DNA of 64,000 nt from Succinimonas sp045124755 (GTDB lineage Bacteria > Pseudomonadota > Gammaproteobacteria > Enterobacterales > Succinivibrionaceae): NCBI RefSeq assembly GCF_045124755.1, contig NZ_JBGVMK010000052.1, one strand, 5' to 3'. How positions within the stretch are numbered: the first letter of the stretch is position 1; every line of letters starts with the position of its first letter. The notes beneath the pieces were generated by a model. It was given only the letters and a program-made list of their open reading frames with translations. It was not told where the DNA came from and made no database searches. Of this stretch, positions 44,503-54,132 are shown one piece after another. Made by a program: the position numbers and the translations under genes.

Positions 44503-47500
44503 TTATCTGCTCCCGAATTTGTTTCTGAGCCATTCAGCATAAAGCCTAACCGTAATTCGCCAGCGACCGTCTTTCATTTCGACCACCCGGCGGGCTTCGA
44601 GACTGTGAAGTCTTTCTTTTTCTTCTTCAGAAAGTGAAAGCTCGTCAGGAAGAACCCCGGAGTTTTCGGAATAGCTTAGGGACAGCTTTTTGAGAAGACC
44701 TTTGTTAGCGGAGATAGATGCATCAGAATCCAGTTCTGATTTGTCGTTAAATAGGGGTTCAAACCAGCGTTCCTCGAATGAGGAGATGTGCCTTCTGAGA
44801 AAATCCTCGGCGTGTCCTCGGGTTGCTGTTAGGGCATGCCGTTCATTAAGGTAATCGATGAAGTCGGCGCAGATGTTCATAAGAAGGTAAGCACTGCCGC
44901 GCGTTATTTCAACAAGCAGATTCACAGCCTCTGGAAGAATGGTGCATCCGTTCTGTCCGGCGTAGTCAGGACTGTCAGATACCGGCATGGTTACCAGCTT
45001 GCAGGCATCTGGTTCCTTAAGGTAGTTAACCTCCCAGGTTCTGATGGCTCCGAAAGCATTGGTGAATCTTTGGTCGTTAATGAACTTCATCATATGATCC
45101 TGACCGACTATTATGGCGCATATGTCGTAGTTGGTAATGAAAGCCTTCCAAAACTTCATGAAATTCTCAGAGAGCTTCTTTTCTTTGATCCAGTCATATA
45201 CATAGGTAAATTCATCAATAAGAATAATGATCTGTGTATCCTTAGCTTTGCGTTTGAGGATGCTCCGAATTTTACCGATCTGTTCCGTGAAATAGCTCTC
45301 ATCGTTTTTGTTGCGTTCGGGATCAGCTGTCATGCTGATACCTGAGTTTGTGAGAAGGTTACAGATATCCTCATGTTCAAGTTCAATCTCTTCCAGAAGA
45401 CAGCTAAGTATTCGGTATTTAATACCAGCCTCTGAAGCTCCGGCAGAACCGATATCACCGATATCTGCGACGATATTTGAGTGAGAGGAACGGAGCCCTT
45501 TCTTTATATGGTAAAGAAGGGAGGATTTGCCGGTGCGGGTTTGTCCGTAAATGCAGACGCAGCGATTTGTTACGATACGTCCCGATTCATCGCGGATGTT
45601 CTCGATAACATGTCTGATGTCTTGTTCTCGCCCGAAGAACATTCTGTCATCTTTAATGACACTGCCGCTGCTGTAGTCTCGGAATAGATTTCGTATTTCG
45701 TGAAATTCAGTAAGTTGTTTAAGCTCCTCATGAATGAAGAAAGTTTCTGTAATTTCACGAGTTTCCCATGTAGGTTCGCACTTATCAAAATCCCAGGAAG
45801 TTTTAAATTTGTATTGCAGAGTAATATTGATTTCAAAACCGTTTAGAACTGAATTAAAATCAGTGAAAGACATTTCGACCAGATAAAAAAGATGGTTGTC
45901 TGGCAGGAGTTTTATATTAGACTTGATGTCTTCATTTGATTTATTATCTAAAGAAGATTGTGCACATATCTTTATAATTACAGATGTTTGTCCGTTTTTA
46001 GAGCTGGAGATTTTTATTGGTATGAATATACGATTAATTTCGGTGTTAAAACTTATAGCGTCTTTGATTATGGAAATATTTATTACCGTGATAAATTTAG
46101 AATAGAAATTGCTTGCTACCTTTTCAGAATGTGTCATTACATTAATTAAATCTAAATAAAAGAAAATACTGTCAGAGAAAACTTCCTCGTTTGATTCTTT
46201 TATCAGTTCTAAGCAATTTTGATAACTAAGTAATAGTTGATCTTCGGCACTTGAAAAATTAACTTTGTTAACGGCTGATGATATTGCTGCTATTCTTTTA
46301 AAAAATAATCTAAGTCTGTTATTGAATTTTGCTGTAATTGTTATATACTGATTTGCCTCATGTTCTAGTAATTGTATAACTGAGTTTGTGTTTGTATTGA
46401 TTGTGTTATATAGATCTTTGTCGTGTTCATTAAAAAATGTAATGCTAACAAAATACTTGCAAATTTTAATTATTCTTGAAAAGAATAAATCAACTACATT
46501 GGTAAATTTATTAAAAATTGTTTTTATGGATAAATCTAAGTCGTTGTCAATATTGTGTTTTGTTCTTATGTAGTTGGATAAATTATTGCGAAGTTCGTCA
46601 TTAGAGACCTTAATATATAACAATTTGCCTTCGTTTGTGTATATGGAGTATAGAAGATGAATAAGCGTATGTTTTGTTGATTGTAATAATGAATTATTAA
46701 TTGATATTAATGGGATTAGTGCTGGTTTGTTAAAGTTGGTTTCATGCTTTAGATTAAACAGGTTATATGAAATTACTTGATCCTTATACCAGTTATTAAT
46801 CAAAGAAAAATTACTATACTCATTTTTGTTTTTATAAAAAAATCTCATTTTGGCCATAGGAATGAGTAGTGTTATGAATTTTATAAACAAATCAACATGA
46901 GCAATATTTAAGTCATTTTTAATCAGTTCGAAGATGTTTGATTTAAGAAGATGTTTTAATGTAAGTTGATACTTAAATAAAAAATTAATATAGATCAACA
47001 TATGCTGCTTTTTATTTGGATCTGAGATTTTATAAAAGAAAGCATAATAGTATATAATCTTAAATAAAATTACTATTGCATTTAATTGTTCTTTCTTAAA
47101 ATAGCTTTGTTCTTCTTCAGAAAATTGAGGTAAAAAATATATAAAACTATCCAAAAAAATTAGATTTGGTAAATATTTTTTTAGGTAATGGTATACTTTG
47201 CCATGTGCCTTGTTTTTGTTTATATAAATATCAAACGAATCTGAATACTCTTGATATAATTCATCAAGATCTTCGTCTTTATTATTGTTGTTTCTGCAAA
47301 ATTCAGTAAAAGTTTTTAGACTGCTCAAATCAAAAGCGTTTTTATTATATAAGTCATTTATTATACCATTCCTTGTAAAGTCTCGTATTGATAGTAGAAT
47401 AGATGTGGGAAGGTCAAATTTGTCGAATTCGTAAGTGTTGTTTTTAATATTGTCTGATTGTATTTCATTGTTTAAATCTACAATATAATAGCCATATACT

Positions 47501-47775
47501 ACTTCAGGATGTTTGATTTCAATATTTTCATATGTATTATCACCTTCTGTTTTTTTAATATTGATTTGGTTTTTTATTGTGATCGTTCCTTCTATAATCG
47601 AAGATAACGGCAATTCCACTGGCTCTGGTTTTGCGTTAGTGAGGATACTTAACTTGTCTTCAGAAATACCGGTGCAGGTTCCCTCAAAAGGAATTTCTTG
47701 ACCAAAGAAATTCACGGTTACCTTTATCCTATCATTAACTTGAAGTTCCGAGAAAAAAGCATCATCCTTATTCAT
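44503..47775 (-). CDS. Large STAND-like ATPase, partner of the HEPN-ATPase
   Basis: The 1090-residue protein has a short strand-rich N-terminus (about 1-75; VNDRIKVTVNFFGQEIPFEG), a long helical middle (about 120-560), a beta-sandwich-like part (about 575-690), then an ATPase: MFFGREQDIRHVIENI, Walker A IYGQTRTGKSSLL, Walker B IILIDEFTYVYDW, and a winged-helix-like end (VVEMKDGRWRITVRLYAEWL). This FGRE/GQ-x-R-x-GKSS pattern is typical of bacterial STAND-type sensors. The part encoded at about 45.7-47.8 kb is very AT-rich compared with the neighbours, a sign of transfer. It probably recognises a signal and acts with the gene at 42930. Confidence 0.75.
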   Translation of the reverse strand: MNKDDAFFSELQVNDRIKVTVNFFGQEIPFEGTCTGISEDKLSILTNAKPEPVELPLSSIIEGTITIKNQINIKKTEGDNTYENIEIKHPEVVYGYYIVDLNNEIQSDNIKNNTYEFDKFDLPTSILLSIRDFTRNGIINDLYNKNAFDLSSLKTFTEFCRNNNNKDEDLDELYQEYSDSFDIYINKNKAHGKVYHYLKKYLPNLIFLDSFIYFLPQFSEEEQSYFKKEQLNAIVILFKIIYYYAFFYKISDPNKKQHMLIYINFLFKYQLTLKHLLKSNIFELIKNDLNIAHVDLFIKFITLLIPMAKMRFFYKNKNEYSNFSLINNWYKDQVISYNLFNLKHETNFNKPALIPLISINNSLLQSTKHTLIHLLYSIYTNEGKLLYIKVSNDELRNNLSNYIRTKHNIDNDLDLSIKTIFNKFTNVVDLFFSRIIKICKYFVSITFFNEHDKDLYNTINTNTNSVIQLLEHEANQYITITAKFNNRLRLFFKRIAAISSAVNKVNFSSAEDQLLLSYQNCLELIKESNEEVFSDSIFFYLDLINVMTHSEKVASNFYSKFITVINISIIKDAISFNTEINRIFIPIKISSSKNGQTSVIIKICAQSSLDNKSNEDIKSNIKLLPDNHLFYLVEMSFTDFNSVLNGFEINITLQYKFKTSWDFDKCEPTWETREITETFFIHEELKQLTEFHEIRNLFRDYSSGSVIKDDRMFFGREQDIRHVIENIRDESGRIVTNRCVCIYGQTRTGKSSLLYHIKKGLRSSHSNIVADIGDIGSAGASEAGIKYRILSCLLEEIELEHEDICNLLTNSGISMTADPERNKNDESYFTEQIGKIRSILKRKAKDTQIIILIDEFTYVYDWIKEKKLSENFMKFWKAFITNYDICAIIVGQDHMMKFINDQRFTNAFGAIRTWEVNYLKEPDACKLVTMPVSDSPDYAGQNGCTILPEAVNLLVEITRGSAYLLMNICADFIDYLNERHALTATRGHAEDFLRRHISSFEERWFEPLFNDKSELDSDASISANKGLLKKLSLSYSENSGVLPDELSLSEEEKERLHSLEARRVVEMKDGRWRITVRLYAEWLRNKFGSR

Positions 47776-49026
47776 TGGTTTTCGTCCTATAAAAGTGGGG
47801 TAACCGATTTGTGTAAAGCTTTTCCAACTAAGGCTGTTTTAATTTTAGCAGTTTCAATAGTTGCTTCTTATACTGGCTCTTCTAATATGTGAGATGACAG
47901 GGATCTATTATGGCACTTTTCGTAACCTGTCTCCCACCCCGCCGTCTCCCATCTGGCAGACGAGCATCGTTAATCTCGCAATTAAGCACGTTCCTCTGGC
48001 CGCTTAATGACTTCAATAACAGATCGACAAATAGTTCAGTCTCGATTGTACGTCCCGAGCCTTCTGATTTCATGCTTCAGACTATCAAGTTTTCCTTGGG
48101 CTGCTCGATCTCCTGCATTCAATTCCTTCCCGACCAGCACAAACATCTTTCTTTGCCGCCTTTCCAATTTACGATTGCCCAAACATCCATCAATGGCATC
48201 TCATGATCTCTCACCATTTCATTGAAAGGCTCTGGAAATTCCATAACATCATATGAGTATAGGGTGCTATCGGTTACAGCGGTTGAACCACTTCTTCACT
48301 CTCCTCATAATCCCCATCTCCAAAACTACCCCCACGTTCGCCAGAGTTTCCGGAAAACCTCCCCCTCAAAACATCTCCCTCTGGTGCAAAACCCCCATTC
48401 CTGGCCTCCTGACACAAACGTTAATTTTTGAACACTCCCAGCAGCACCTCTTTCGGCTACTTTTTCCGGAACTTCCTCATTTCGGGGAGGGCTCTCGATT
48501 CCCCCGTAAACCCGTATGCTGTAAGCGTTTACGGCCCTTTTTCAAAAGCGGTCTCAACCCTGTTTTCGTTACTGGATTGACAGTATAAAATATATCCGGA
48601 TACCACTTGTAAAAATAATGCAAAACATTTGTCACAGTTCAGAATCGGTGACTTGTATTAACCCTAAAACCACTCTAAAATTGAAATGTCACTCCCCAAG
48701 TGACTGAAGTTTTGACTGTCACTCATGATTTGGATTACAGCCCAAAGATAGATGCGGTTATACACTAAATAAGTCACAAATGTATGTGGATCCACTTCGG
48801 GTAAATTTGGCCCCCCGAAAACCGGGGTTTTAGGCCGTATTTGTGAAGATTATCACAAAGCGAGTTTTGCCCCTCATCGGGCCCCAGAAAGAACATGAAA
48901 AAGGGGTGATTTCTCAAAATAAGGAGGACACAAAGAACCAGATAAGCAGAATCGTACGCAGGGCATGCGGCGCTTAGCATGCGCGAGTTAATGTCACTTT
49001 CCATTAGCAGTATTAAGAGGTTTTAA
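47776..49026. other. 1.25-kb intergenic stretch, no supported gene
   Basis: Several short frames on both strands (for example 47882-48073 minus, 47910-48206 plus) overlap each other without ribosome sites or known motifs. A hairpin CCCCG-AAAAC-CGGGG with following Ts is at 48813-48830. Inverted GTCACT/AGTGAC (48688-48704) and several GTCAC copies nearby could be operator sites. It may hold decayed mobile DNA and the promoter of the operon that ends at 42930. Confidence 0.5.
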
Positions 49027-49734
49027 ATGGGAGATATCAGCATTATCGCCAGAAGGCTTGAGGGCGGAACCAGGGTGCAGTTTGGCTGGAGCGGCAACGG
49101 GGGCTATTTCAGCGCGGTGGGTTCCCGTCTGCTCCGCTGGTACAATGATCCGAAGCAGGTGGAGTATCTTTTCGGGCTGGGACAAATGCGCGCCATTGGT
49201 GTTCCCGGCAGCGAGAACGGCGGCGAGTCTCGGTTCTTATCAAATCAGCCGGATGGTCAGCCCCACTGGCTGGGCCGCTCGGAACGGGAGATTTTCAGTA
49301 AAATCTGTTTTACCGATTACGGGTACTTCTACGATCAGGACAACACATGGTATTACGTTAAGCCGGGGCCTTTTTGCATTAAGATTCCGCTTGTCTATAT
49401 CGTTCATCATCTCGATGATCGTTACCTGGAGTTTGACGAGCTTCATCGCATCAGCGTCAAGCTCCTCCAGTACATTCTCGGCGAGTACCGGGAAAGCGAT
49501 CCTGACTTTCAGAAATTCCTTGCGGCCAATTTTTCCAAGTCACCTGAGGAGATCCTAAAGGACATACTTTCTTCAAAGTACCTCTTTTACCGGTTTTCCC
49601 AGCATTATGACCGTATCCGGGATTATCTGGACAACTGGGTGGTGGTCAAGACCAAGGATGATATGTCGGATATCACCGGATTTGTCCTGAAGCGCCGTAA
49701 TGACGAAGAGCGGATCGAAACCATAAACTGGTAA
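49027..49734 (+). CDS. Conserved hypothetical protein, 235 aa
   Basis: This soluble protein of mixed fold has distinctive strings: VQFGWSGNGGYFSAVGSRLL, EYLFGLGQMR, HWLGRSEREIFSKICFTDYG and WVVVKTKDDMSDITGF. I have seen close relatives in gut bacteria annotated only as hypothetical, with no domain name. AGAGG lies 8 bases before the ATG and a clear terminator follows the stop, so it is a single-gene unit. No signal peptide or membrane helix is present. Function unknown. Confidence 0.75.
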   Translation: MGDISIIARRLEGGTRVQFGWSGNGGYFSAVGSRLLRWYNDPKQVEYLFGLGQMRAIGVPGSENGGESRFLSNQPDGQPHWLGRSEREIFSKICFTDYGYFYDQDNTWYYVKPGPFCIKIPLVYIVHHLDDRYLEFDELHRISVKLLQYILGEYRESDPDFQKFLAANFSKSPEEILKDILSSKYLFYRFSQHYDRIRDYLDNWVVVKTKDDMSDITGFVLKRRNDEERIETINW

Positions 49735-49755
49735 TCAAACCCGTGCCATCTGAGA

Positions 49756-49779
49756 AATCCTGCTTAGGCGGGATTTTTT
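49756..49779 (+). terminator. Rho-independent terminator
   Basis: AATCCTGC (49756-49763) pairs with GCGGGATT (49768-49775), including one wobble, around TTAG, followed by a T-run to 49779. It ends the 235-residue gene. Confidence 0.8.
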
Positions 49780-50150
49780 GCTTCCGGCGCCGCGGAAATG
49801 GAAAGGAATCAAAAAGGACTGTTTCGTCATCATCCCGATCCCTCATCCTGCTCCATTTCCCAATTATCAATTCTCATCTCCGCCTCTGTTTTGCCGCATC
49901 TCTTTTCTGATCCGCCTCGTTTTCCCATGGTTTCATCATCTCCCGGCCGTCTTTTTACCCCGGAACCTGCATTTAATGTTACAGATCCCGGTAAAATCCT
50001 GTAATATACGCCTTGCATTCAGGAGCAGCTCTCCTGCTGTTACCGAGACCTGAACCTGAGATGAGTATTTAAGAGGATTCCCAGTGAAGCCGGCATAACT
50101 TCCTTAGAGCCGGCGTTTGACTTAGATTTGCTAGCAAGGACTTTTTTGAA

Positions 50151-50603
50151 ATGGAAGAGAATCTGGAGACAGTGAATTACTTCAAGGATTTTGTCAGAAA
50201 ACAGAATGAACTGAAGGCTGATTTCAAGCGCGTTTCCAATGATGTATTGCTTTTTATCTCGCGTCTTGAGAATTTGAATAACGAGTTCCGTCATCTCCCG
50301 GAGCGGGTGGATCAGGAAAACGCGGGGGTAACCGCTCAGTTTCAGAAGGTGATTGACAACAGAAAAGCTAAAATGACCCCCGTAACGCCAAATCTCGATG
50401 ATGCCCAGGAAATCAAAAAGCTTAACGACATTATTGTCAGGCAGGGCTGGACCATACAGGGGTTTATCAAAGCCATGGACATTGCTTCCCGCACCTTCTA
50501 TAAAAAGGTGGAAACCCACTCCTTCAGCCTGAAGGAGCTCAATTTCATCCGTGAGCATCTGGCCCTTACTGATGAAGAGTTCATGAAGATCTTCTTTACC
50601 TGA
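50151..50603 (+). CDS. HTH protein with coiled N-terminus
   Basis: The first 90 residues are charged and helical (coiled-coil-like). The C-terminal 60 residues look like a Cro/C1-type helix-turn-helix: IVRQGWTIQGFIKAMDIASR, then FYKKVETHSFSLKELNFI and LTDEEFMKIFF. The layout suggests a small DNA-binding regulator that dimerises through its N-terminus. AAGGA is about 9 bases upstream of the ATG. It stands alone; a hairpin terminator follows about 100 bases later. The target is unknown. Confidence 0.65.
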   Translation: MEENLETVNYFKDFVRKQNELKADFKRVSNDVLLFISRLENLNNEFRHLPERVDQENAGVTAQFQKVIDNRKAKMTPVTPNLDDAQEIKKLNDIIVRQGWTIQGFIKAMDIASRTFYKKVETHSFSLKELNFIREHLALTDEEFMKIFFT

Positions 50604-50701
50604 GTTTTTGGGTGAGGATGCTTGCTTCCGGTTTTCCGGTAAGGCAGCTGGCCTAAATCAGGAATTTCTGAAATTCGCCGGTTAACCTGCGGATTTCCCC
50701 G

Positions 50702-50726
50702 AGGGAGCTTCTGGCTCCCTTATTTC
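50702..50726 (+). terminator. Hairpin terminator
   Basis: AGGGAGC (50702-50708) and GCTCCCT (50714-50720) pair around a 5-base loop, followed by a T-rich run. It ends the HTH gene transcript. Confidence 0.65.
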
Positions 50727-50905
50727 ATTCCGTGCTACGGCGTTCCTTCTGTCATTATGCTGTTTGCCTCATTGCTTTTTGCTCCTTCCTTCTTCCTTCA
50801 CCTCTGTGCCGCTGCCGCTTTTGTGAGTGTTTTCAAAAACATAAGCCGCTCTCCGGCTTTATTTTTGTTTTTTGCCGGATTTTCCCCCATTATCTTTTGT
50901 GAAGA

Positions 50906-50935
50906 GCCCCGGAAACCGGGGCAGGGGACTTTTTA
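50906..50935 (+). terminator. GC-rich hairpin in the gap before the flavin reductase gene
   Basis: GCCCCGG (50906-50912) pairs with CCGGGGC (50916-50922) around AAA, then GGGGAC and a T-run at 50930. It may be a second terminator or a leader structure. The rest of 50727-51148 shows no supported gene. Confidence 0.45.
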
Positions 50936-51148
50936 CCGCAAAGCCGCATAATCGCTATGCAAAGCTGCTTAAAATGATCTGAGGCACGCTATGATTAAGC
51001 TGTCCTGGCGGCTTTCACTGGTTATCAATGAGACATTCCCAAATTTCCCCTTAATCCGGATTGCGATCCTTTCCCGGATGTCCTGTAACCTCGCTCCCGC
51101 CATGCCGGATCTGACAGAGCGCCGGGGCTTTTTATTTAAGGAGACCAT

Positions 51149-51778
51149 ATGCCCAAAGTCCTGCTTCTTAACGGCAGCCCCCATAAGAACGGCTGCACCG
51201 CCACCGCTCTTCAGGAAATGATCCGCGTGTTAAATGATGAGGGGCTGGAAACAGAGCTTCTCGAGGTGGGCGGGAGGAGCATCCGGGGTTGTATTGCCTG
51301 CAATAAATGCCGCGAATCGGGACAGTGCGTTTTTCGGGACATGGTTAATGAGACCGCTCCGAAGCTTGCCGCGGCAGATGGTCTTGTGGTGGGATCACCG
51401 GTTTATTACGGATCCCCCAACGGCACTCTCATTTCCTTTCTGGATCGCCTTTTCTACAGCACCAGCAAGATCTCCAAGCATCTTAAGGTAGGAGCCGCAG
51501 TGGTATCCTGCCGGAGAGGCGGGAATACCGCAAGCTTTGACGTCCTTAACAAGTACTTCACCATCAGCAGCATGCCCGTGGCCTCATCTTCCTACTGGAA
51601 TCAGGTGCACGGCTTTACCGCTGATGATGTGAAAAAAGATTTGGAAGGGCTTCAGACCATGAGAAACCTGGCTCGGAATATGGCCTTTATGATAAGAGCC
51701 ATTGCCGCCGAAAAGGAAAGATCCGGAATGCCCGAGCGGGAAACCGGAGCCTTTACCAGCTTTCCTGACGGGAAATAG
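51149..51778 (+). CDS. NAD(P)H-dependent flavin reductase / flavodoxin-fold oxidoreductase
   Basis: The flavodoxin-fold family signature is clear: LLLNGSPHKNGCTATAL (FMN phosphate loop), GCIACNKCRESGQCVF with the iron-sulphur-flavoprotein-like cysteines, ADGLVVGSPVYYGS and the FLDRLFY motif. Such enzymes reduce FMN, quinones or iron-sulphur proteins with NAD(P)H in the cytoplasm. AAGGAG is well placed before the ATG. The nitroreductase gene follows after 166 bases on the same strand, suggesting a joint role in redox or detoxification. The exact substrate cannot be told. Confidence 0.88.
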   Translation: MPKVLLLNGSPHKNGCTATALQEMIRVLNDEGLETELLEVGGRSIRGCIACNKCRESGQCVFRDMVNETAPKLAAADGLVVGSPVYYGSPNGTLISFLDRLFYSTSKISKHLKVGAAVVSCRRGGNTASFDVLNKYFTISSMPVASSSYWNQVHGFTADDVKKDLEGLQTMRNLARNMAFMIRAIAAEKERSGMPERETGAFTSFPDGK

Positions 51779-51944
51779 CGAGGATCTGATTTTCGGGAAA
51801 ATTCAGTCCCGGACTTTTTATTCCGGCAGAGGGAGCATCGTTTATTTCCCGCTTTCCTGCATTGCTGCCGGTAAGTTTGTTTGCCGCTGGCGTCCTGTTT
51901 TCTGCCGGCGTTTATTTGTTTTTCCACAAGGAGACCTAACCATT

Positions 51945-52457
51945 ATGGATTTCAAGTACGTTGTTTCAGGAAGATATTCCTGCAAGAAGTTTTCTGATAC
52001 CCCCGTTCCCTCTGACAAGCTGGAAGCCGTGCTTATGGCCGGCCGTCTCGCTCCCACCGCCAAGAACCTTCAGGAGCAGCATATCTATGTCCTGACCGCC
52101 CCGGAGCATCTTGCCAAGATCGATGCCGTAACTCCCTGCCGCTACGGCGCTCCCATGGTGCTGGTGGTAGCCTTTAACCGGGACAACGTTTTTGTTTATC
52201 CCGGCGGAAAACGCGATTCCGGCATTGAGGATGCCTCCATTGTGGCCACTCACATGGTTCTGGCTGCTTATGATGCCGGCCTTGACAGCTGCTGGGTCAA
52301 CTTCTTTGATCCGGATGTCCTTAAGGAGTCTCTGGGCCTGCCGGAAAATGAGGAGATCCTGATGCTCATGGATCTGGGCTTTGCCGCTGAGGGAGCAGGG
52401 CCTCTGGCAAACCGTAACCGCAGAAAACCTCTTACGGAAACCGTTACCTATCTGTAG
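51945..52457 (+). CDS. Nitroreductase-family protein
   Basis: This FMN-dependent nitroreductase (170 residues) shows the N-terminal SGRYSCKKFSD flavin-binding arginine motif, APTAKNLQEQHIYVL, and the C-terminal half with GIEDASIVATHMVLAAYDAGLDSCW. The frame opens earlier, but ATG 51945 has AAGGAG upstream and starts where relatives start. It probably acts as a dimer reducing nitro or quinone compounds with NAD(P)H. It pairs with the flavin reductase gene before it. Confidence 0.88.
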   Translation: MDFKYVVSGRYSCKKFSDTPVPSDKLEAVLMAGRLAPTAKNLQEQHIYVLTAPEHLAKIDAVTPCRYGAPMVLVVAFNRDNVFVYPGGKRDSGIEDASIVATHMVLAAYDAGLDSCWVNFFDPDVLKESLGLPENEEILMLMDLGFAAEGAGPLANRNRRKPLTETVTYL

Positions 52458-52539
52458 AATAGCGCGGTTCGGTAACAGCCGGGAGAGGCCGATTCTTAAA
52501 AGACCGCGGGGAGCTTTCAGGAAGAAGGAGGGGAACGAT

Positions 52540-54132
52540 ATGGATTACAGCGGGAAATTCGCTGGAACGGGGGCTTCGGACAGCGCCGGAGCTGCCGCGG
52601 CAAAAACGTTTACGTTTGATCTTAACGGACAAAAGTACTTCTTCCAAAGCAGCCGCTACTGCCGTGATTTCATTGACAAACTGCTCAGTGAAGAGCGGCT
52701 TCGCGAGCTCCGCTTGCTTGATGCCATGTACGGCGAAGAGCTGAAGGAGCTCTCCGGAGATGGCGGCATCAATGTGTATCAGCACCTCCGGGATATAGTG
52801 GCCGAGTTTGTTATCATCGATGAGTATGTTTTTCAGGATGAGGCGGCGTTTCAGAGATTTCTCAATGACCTTAGGGATTCTGTTAAAGCTAACCCTTTAT
52901 ATTTCCAAAGCTTTCTTAAGACCCATGAGAAGGCGCTTAAGAAGGCGGGGAGTCTGTATCCCATGACCGGAATATTACTGAACAAGCTTTACACTCAGCT
53001 GAATCGGCTGCTCTTTCTGGGAGATCTGGTGATCACGGATCCCGCATTATTTTCCTGGGAGAACTTTAGGAGCCGGTTTGAGTATCTCGCCAATCCTGCG
53101 GGTCTCAGGCTTTTTGTTTCCCAGCACCGGAAATGCCTGGAAGAGGCCCTCCGGAATCCCGCGGCCAGAAAGGAGGCCGAACATATTCTGGAGATGGACA
53201 GGGAGCTTATCGCCGTTGACGACAGATACTACTGGAATGTCAGTGAGTTTAAGACTGCTGTTGCCGATATCATGAAATCCCCCGGTCTCCGGGATCGTTT
53301 TGCGGCGGTGCATAAGGACGCGCTCCTTAAGCTTCTTAAAAATCCCCGGGCGGCATCAGTGGCGGCAGAGCTTCTTACGGCGGCCGGCTGCGAGATTCCC
53401 AAGGCTCCGGAAGTCTCGTTGCCTGAAGAAAGTGATCTTCCCTGCGAAGAAAAGCCTCTCCCGGAGGATAAGCTTCCGGATGTCCCGAAGACTCCGGTTC
53501 TGGTTCCCGGAAACATTGTGGTATTAGGCAGCTATCCGCTGGATGAGGACGAGCTCCCGGCCCGTGTGGAATGGCAGGTTCTTAAAGTTTATGAAGATGC
53601 AGCCATGACCGGAGGCAAAGAGAGGGCTCCGATACCCCAGGCGCTTCTCATAAGCCGCTTTGCTCTGGAGTGCCGGCCTTTTCACGGGGAGTCTCAGAGC
53701 GTTTCCTGGGAGAACAGCGATCTCAGATCGTGGCTAAACGGGGAATTTCTGGAACAGGCCTTTTCCAAAGAGGAGCAGGCTCTCCTCCTGAAGTCGCCGG
53801 ATGCAGTAAGCTGTCTCAGCGCGGAGGAAGCGGAGGAGCTCTTTAAGACCTCAGCCGCCAGGATCTCTCAGGCTACACCGTATGCAGCAAAGAACGGGGC
53901 CGCCACAGCTTCTCCGAAAACCCGTAATTGCTTCATCTGGCTCCGATCTCCCGGACTGGATCCGGCCACCGCCGCCTATATTGACACTGCCGGAGATATC
54001 TGCCTTCTGGGAGAGGATGTCAGCTCCGGCGAGTTTGCCGTGCGGCCCCTTATCAGAATCTCTCTCGGCGGCAGTAACCTGAAAAGCCTGGTAATCCGTA
54101 ATCCCGCGGATTCGGAGAAGCAGAATGACTGA
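52540..54132 (+). CDS. DUF6273-domain protein with helical N-terminal part, 530 aa
   Basis: After a 30-residue lead (FAGTGASDSAGAAAA) the protein is helical through about residue 320 (repeats of the type FVSQHRKCLEEAL and LRDRFAAVHKDALLKLL); the C-terminal 200 residues are a DUF6273-type domain (LISRFALECRPF, SWENSDLRSWLNGEFLEQAF, CFIWLRSPGLD, FAVRPLIRI). ATG 52540 has GGAGGGG upstream; the open frame reaches back into the nitroreductase gene. It overlaps the next gene by eight bases. The helical part resembles that of the larger relatives at 54125 and 57166. Function unknown. Confidence 0.8.
   Translation: MDYSGKFAGTGASDSAGAAAAKTFTFDLNGQKYFFQSSRYCRDFIDKLLSEERLRELRLLDAMYGEELKELSGDGGINVYQHLRDIVAEFVIIDEYVFQDEAAFQRFLNDLRDSVKANPLYFQSFLKTHEKALKKAGSLYPMTGILLNKLYTQLNRLLFLGDLVITDPALFSWENFRSRFEYLANPAGLRLFVSQHRKCLEEALRNPAARKEAEHILEMDRELIAVDDRYYWNVSEFKTAVADIMKSPGLRDRFAAVHKDALLKLLKNPRAASVAAELLTAAGCEIPKAPEVSLPEESDLPCEEKPLPEDKLPDVPKTPVLVPGNIVVLGSYPLDEDELPARVEWQVLKVYEDAAMTGGKERAPIPQALLISRFALECRPFHGESQSVSWENSDLRSWLNGEFLEQAFSKEEQALLLKSPDAVSCLSAEEAEELFKTSAARISQATPYAAKNGAATASPKTRNCFIWLRSPGLDPATAAYIDTAGDICLLGEDVSSGEFAVRPLIRISLGGSNLKSLVIRNPADSEKQND

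Noticed and set aside
48774..49004. 76-codon minus-strand frame upstream of the 235-aa gene
   Set aside because: No ribosome site; it spans a GC-rich hairpin, and composition suggests non-coding DNA.
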